Source: Begonia masoniana (lineage: Eukaryota; Streptophyta; Magnoliopsida; Cucurbitales; Begoniaceae). Taken from it: DNA of 64,000 nucleotides. Numbering within the stretch: the stretch's first letter is position 1; every line of letters starts with the position of its first letter. This document shows positions 60,262 to 64,000 of the stretch, piece after piece. The stretch is from NCBI GenBank assembly GCA_022432975.1, contig CM039514.1, forward strand, positions 12,012,810 to 12,076,809, written 5' to 3'. Position numbers and translations under genes: made by a program. The notes beneath the pieces are model-generated. The model saw only the letters and a list, made by a program, of their open reading frames with translations, had not been told where the DNA came from and did not search any database.

Positions 60262-61250
60262 TCATAAATTTCCTAACTTAGGCTTAAATTTCCACTTTTG
60301 CTTTATTATGAAAATCTCTATAAGATATATGAAATCTAAGATATATAACATTAAGCTCTTGCTCATCATTTTCAACATAATCATTATTAGTTTATCATGA
60401 GGACGTAAAATCAAGGCATTGAAAGATTCACTTAGATTATTCATAGCTGAGTCGCACCACGGCACATGACTAATGCATTCTTTGCCCTTCAGATGCATGT
60501 ATATTGTGTAATCAATAAATGCTAGTTGTTTCAGCTTTTGCTCGAAAGAATACATAGTTGTTGCTCTTGAAGCATTCATTATTGCATCCTTGTACAACTT
60601 CCCACAAAATTTATTTTTGAAACTAGCGTACATATGACGGAGACAAAATAAAATCTCGGCCTGAGGCACAAGGTCCTCAAGTGTCGGAACCAGTCCATAT
60701 ATTCAAATGAAGTGTATGTCAATTTATTACCAAATCACATGAAATATATTGAATATTGCAATAGAACATAAATATTACCTCATGTTAATTGGAGATAAAA
60801 GTCCATCCCGAACGGCTGTCAATCCATAACTCCCTCAGTAGTAACTCCAAAAACTAATTCTACGAGTCTTTACATTCATTTTCTACAACTGCAACAACAA
60901 CCAGGTAGATTCCATTGTTTCCGTCAATCTCCATTGTAATCTCTTGCTCTTTATCTTCATTTGACTCATTCAACGAGTAAAAGTCTTCATTAAAACTTGT
61001 TGAAACTAATTTTACCTCAGTATCTAAATTCTCAACTTCATTATTTGAAATTTCATCAGAAGTATTGCGTATATCACCAAGATGTCCTCCTTTAGTACTA
61101 CCTGCATCTCCAACTCCATTACTATCAACATCCACTCCCTCAACATGAACATGACACTCATTAAGTTCATTGTCTTAGTTTTCTTCACAATCAATATTTC
61201 TATATTTATCTTTTGGCTCAAAGTAAACTTTTGCGTAGATTTTGTTTAAC
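60262..61250 (-). pseudogene. MuDR-type transposase remnant
   Basis: Minus strand. The stretch 60669-60262, extended upstream to about 60705, reads GLVPTLEDLVPQAEILFCLRHMYASFKNKFCGK and WCDSAMNNLSESFNALI, both hallmarks of plant Mutator transposases (FCLRH is the usual RFCLRH; N-ESFN before the zinc knuckle). An intron or gap follows at 60710-60785. Further upstream, 60860-61135 is an acidic Asn/Glu-rich frame such as lies in the N-terminal part of these proteins. The catalytic middle and the C-terminal zinc finger are missing. No terminal inverted repeats seen. Confidence 0.82.
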
Positions 61251-62223
61251 AAATTACTAACCATCGCAATATGGGTCGCAATATTGCAGAATCTTTCATC
61301 CAATAATACCAAGTATTGACATCTTATTGACATCAATACATTGATTTCAACTTCACATAAAAAGCAACATAAATTTCAAATAACAACATTTCAATTTAAA
61401 AAACTGCCATGCATAAATTATGTATTCTCAAACCACCCTAAAATTTGAACTTCACGTGATATTGATTCTCAATATTGCGAATCGAAATTACGTGTGTTTG
61501 ATGCAGACGTACCTATATCTTTCAAAAATGCAAGCTCCGGAACTATTTAATCGAGCTTTGCATTGGTATTGACCAAAAAAAGGAGCAACTTGGATACTAG
61601 AAATTGCTTTTCTCAAAAGAAACTAAATGGACACATAATTTTTTCATTTCCTCGTCGAGCAAATAAATCAAGAAAACAGATCTCAACTTAGCGAAGATCG
61701 AGAAGTGGACCTGAACACAACGCGGTCTTCAACTTCATCGTTCGAAGAATTTTTGAAGATCTCAATTCTCTCGCGGGGTAGGACATTCTTCTTTTCTCTC
61801 TCGATCGCAGACTCAATGAAACTGTCTTTTGCTAAGGCTTCTTACACTAAGGAATTAGTTATCAAAATTAAAAGTTTTAAATTGTTAACAGAAGGGATCC
61901 CTGAAAACCAATTGTACACGTGGCAATGATGATTGTATATAGAAGAAATTATTAGATTATAGTAATAATATGTTATCATGTGCAAACAAACTTGGTCGTA
62001 ACGTTCACTTATGGTGATGGCGTCCCAGTCTAGTCTTTTCTCTCTCCTCGCTTTCTCTCTCTAAAACGTTGCAATCACCCGCAGAAGGAAAGGAATGTCG
62101 GCCTGAGAATCTCTATTCTCTCTCTAAAATTTCATAACTTGACTTGGACCATCTTCCTTACTCGTTTGTTATCCACCATACATACGGAGATTGCTTGGCT
62201 CCGGTTCTGATAAGGGGCGAAAA
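61251..62223. other. Intergenic, ABHD17 promoter side
   Basis: No gene seen up to about 62000. A frame of 74 codons at 61705 has no recognisable feature. The CT-rich stretch 62033-62140 (TCTCTC repeats) is typical for a plant 5' leader just upstream of the start codon at 62224. Confidence 0.45.
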
Positions 62224-63735
62224 ATGGGTGGGGTTACCTCGTCAATGGCGGCTAAGCTCGCCTTCTTCCCCCCTAATCCACCCTCTTATAATCTCGTCAC
62301 TGACGAGCTCACTGGACTCTTCCTCCTCAGCCTCTTTCCCCATCGCGAAAACGTTGAAATTCTTAAGCTCTCCACTCGCAAAGGCACTGAGATTGTTGCC
62401 GTCTATATTCGTCACCCTATGGCTACATCTACTCTGCTTTACTCTCATGGCAACGCTGCGGATCTGGGCCAGATGTATGAGCTTTTTCTCGAATTAAGCA
62501 TCCATTTGCGTGTCAATTTAATGGGGTAATCTACTTTTTCTGCTCTCAATTCAGTTTCTCTAATTCATATTGGTTTGTCTGTCGATTTCAGTTTTAGCTC
62601 GAATTTCTATATTTCTGCCATTTTCGTTGATTTTTTATTGGGCACTTGAAGTTTTTCATTTTTTTCCCGTCAATTTGTTCAACTACTTTTGGGTATTTTT
62701 GGATGTTTTCGCTTGGGTTTTTTAGGGAGACGATCTTCAAAAGTCTGAAGGTGAAATGTGGAAAATAAGCCGGGTTTTTTTATATTGTAGTGGATTTAGT
62801 TGGAATTATTGTATGATCTATCTTGCATCTGCATCTACTATAAATTATTTTTTTAACTGATAAATAACTCAAGTTCATGAAGATCACGAGCCAAATGTTG
62901 GATCCGTCGGCCTACTTGATGATTTTTTCTTCCTGCCATCAGCGTAAGTTCAGGGAGATGATTATGGTGCAGCTTGTGCCAAATTGATTACCACAAGACT
63001 CAGGAGAACTTGCGTTATAAATACTATCATGAAAAGATCTAGTTTTCCATCTAGAATCTCAAGTTTTCATTCAAATGAAGCTTTATTTAGAGATTGATGT
63101 ACCTTCACCACGAAGTTGAAAAGATAAATCCGTGCACATTTCACGTACTTTACACAAAACAATACAAAAATGATTCATAGTTATAATTGACGACAGCCGA
63201 GAAAATCGATTCCTGATGCATAGAATTGTTATCTGCAGGTATGATTATTCTGGGTATGGTCACTCATCTGGAAAGGTCAGTTACAGAGTCAAACGTTTTA
63301 CAAATGTTTTCAAAATGAAGAGTTCAAAGTAAAATCTAAGAACAGATCTCGGTTGTCTTTCGATGCAGCCAACTGAGCAGAATACATATGCAGATATCGA
63401 AGCTGCATACAAATGTCTTGAAGAAAACTATGGTGCTAAGCAAGAGGATATCATCCTGTACGGTCAATCGGTTGGGAGTGGTCCGACTTTGGATCTTGCT
63501 GCTCGGATGCCGTTGTTGAAAGCTGTCGTTCTTCACAGTCCAATACTTTCCGGTTTGAGAGTCATGTATCCTGTTAAGCATACATATTGGTTTGACATTT
63601 ATAAGGTCAATTGTTTTATCTTTACCCCTTCTTTTTCTTTATGTTTGCTCTATCATAAGATGCTGAATTTTGTTGGTTTATTGGCAGAATATCGACAAGA
63701 TTCCTATGGTTAATTGCCCCATCCTCATAATTCAC
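62224..63735 (+). CDS. Alpha/beta hydrolase, ABHD17 type (5' part; runs past window)
   Basis: Four exons are in view: 62224-62525, 63239-63275, 63369-63605 and 63688-63735, 624 nt or 208 residues, all in phase. It starts [20 protein letters not shown], the form of the ABHD17/Bem46-like family. Visible motifs: [18 protein letters not shown] (oxyanion-hole HGN), [31 protein letters not shown] (nucleophile Ser in GQSVG), [22 protein letters not shown] and [13 protein letters not shown]. The catalytic Asp and His lie beyond 64000. Animal ABHD17 proteins remove palmitate from membrane proteins; the plant substrate is not known to me. After 63735 the intron runs to the window end. Introns are GT-AG. 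Confidence 0.93.
62526..63238 (+). other. First intron of the ABHD17-type gene
   Basis: GT at 62526 and AG at 63237-63238, 713 bp. AT-rich, with no other feature seen. Confidence 0.8.
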
Positions 63736-64000
63736 GTAAGAAAAATCCTTTTCGTATTTCTGTTCGATCGGTATTTTTTGTGACAATTTATTTTTTGTAT
63801 TTCGATGAATAGATATTGTCCTAGTTTCGATTAGTATATGATAACCAAGAAGTGAAATGCAGTAAGACAAACTCCATTAGACGCCAATCAAGCTCACACT
63901 CCAATAAGCTTTTTCATATATTTGTATCCACTTTTAAGATAATTGTCTTGTTTAAACTTCTACTTTTCTTTTGTAAATTTGCCTTGGCATGACAAATTTT
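63736..64000 (+). other. Intron of the ABHD17-type gene, cut by window end
   Basis: Begins GTAAGA after the exon ending in ATTCAC. The next exon is outside the window. Confidence 0.75.

Overview
The window is nuclear DNA of a flowering plant, most likely a eudicot. It has intron-rich plant genes (an RGLG-type ubiquitin ligase, Rab2/RABB1, a sieve element occlusion protein) between long nested LTR retrotransposons, AT-rich spacers and hAT and Mutator remnants. The species cannot be named from the sequence.

Layout. Positions 1-7597 hold a decayed Ty3/gypsy element whose 5' LTR begins outside the window. Positions 7598-12350 are unusual: an inverted duplication with divergent TATA promoters and repeated GAACGGTTTGCCGTTC-type dyads, split by a gypsy solo LTR (8401-10895), then a foldback element and a further palindrome. 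Positions 14051-27111 form the gene-rich part: RGLG-type E3 ligase (+), Rab2/RABB1 GTPase (-), a chloroplast RNA-binding-protein pseudogene broken by an LTR-plus-tRNA insertion and a hAT-type MITE, and a SEO gene (+). Positions 27309-52760 are a transposon nest: hAT MITE, hAT transposase remnant split by a Mutator-type MITE and a gypsy solo LTR, copia fragments, an inverted pair of LTRs, a full-length 10.6-kb SIRE-like copia element with an extra 730-codon ORF, and a copia solo LTR that contains a gypsy solo LTR. Just beyond the nest lies a diverged copy of the SEO 3' untranslated region, so the nest probably sits in what was a tandem SEO array. Positions 53998-55786 are a TRIM-like element. 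The right end carries a small mitoribosomal mS38-type gene, a MuDR transposase remnant and the first four coding exons of an ABHD17-like hydrolase that runs off the window.

The host genes are ordinary single-copy-type genes and do not form a pathway: ubiquitin ligation, ER-Golgi traffic, phloem sealing, mitochondrial translation, and lipid or depalmitoylation chemistry. Exon sums for the three complete spliced genes are divisible by three (1359, 636 and 2103 nt), which supports the splice models.

The most interesting structure is in the mobile elements. Several LTRs, both gypsy and copia, carry arrays of a short dyad-containing word whose sequence differs between families while the position within the gypsy LTRs stays similar. 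One word, CATCTGCCGATG, is shared by unrelated gypsy and copia LTRs. Other notable points are an insertion that starts with a 42-nt tRNA-Asp 3' half, a four-level nest dated by perfect target-site duplications, and the extra ORF of the copia element.
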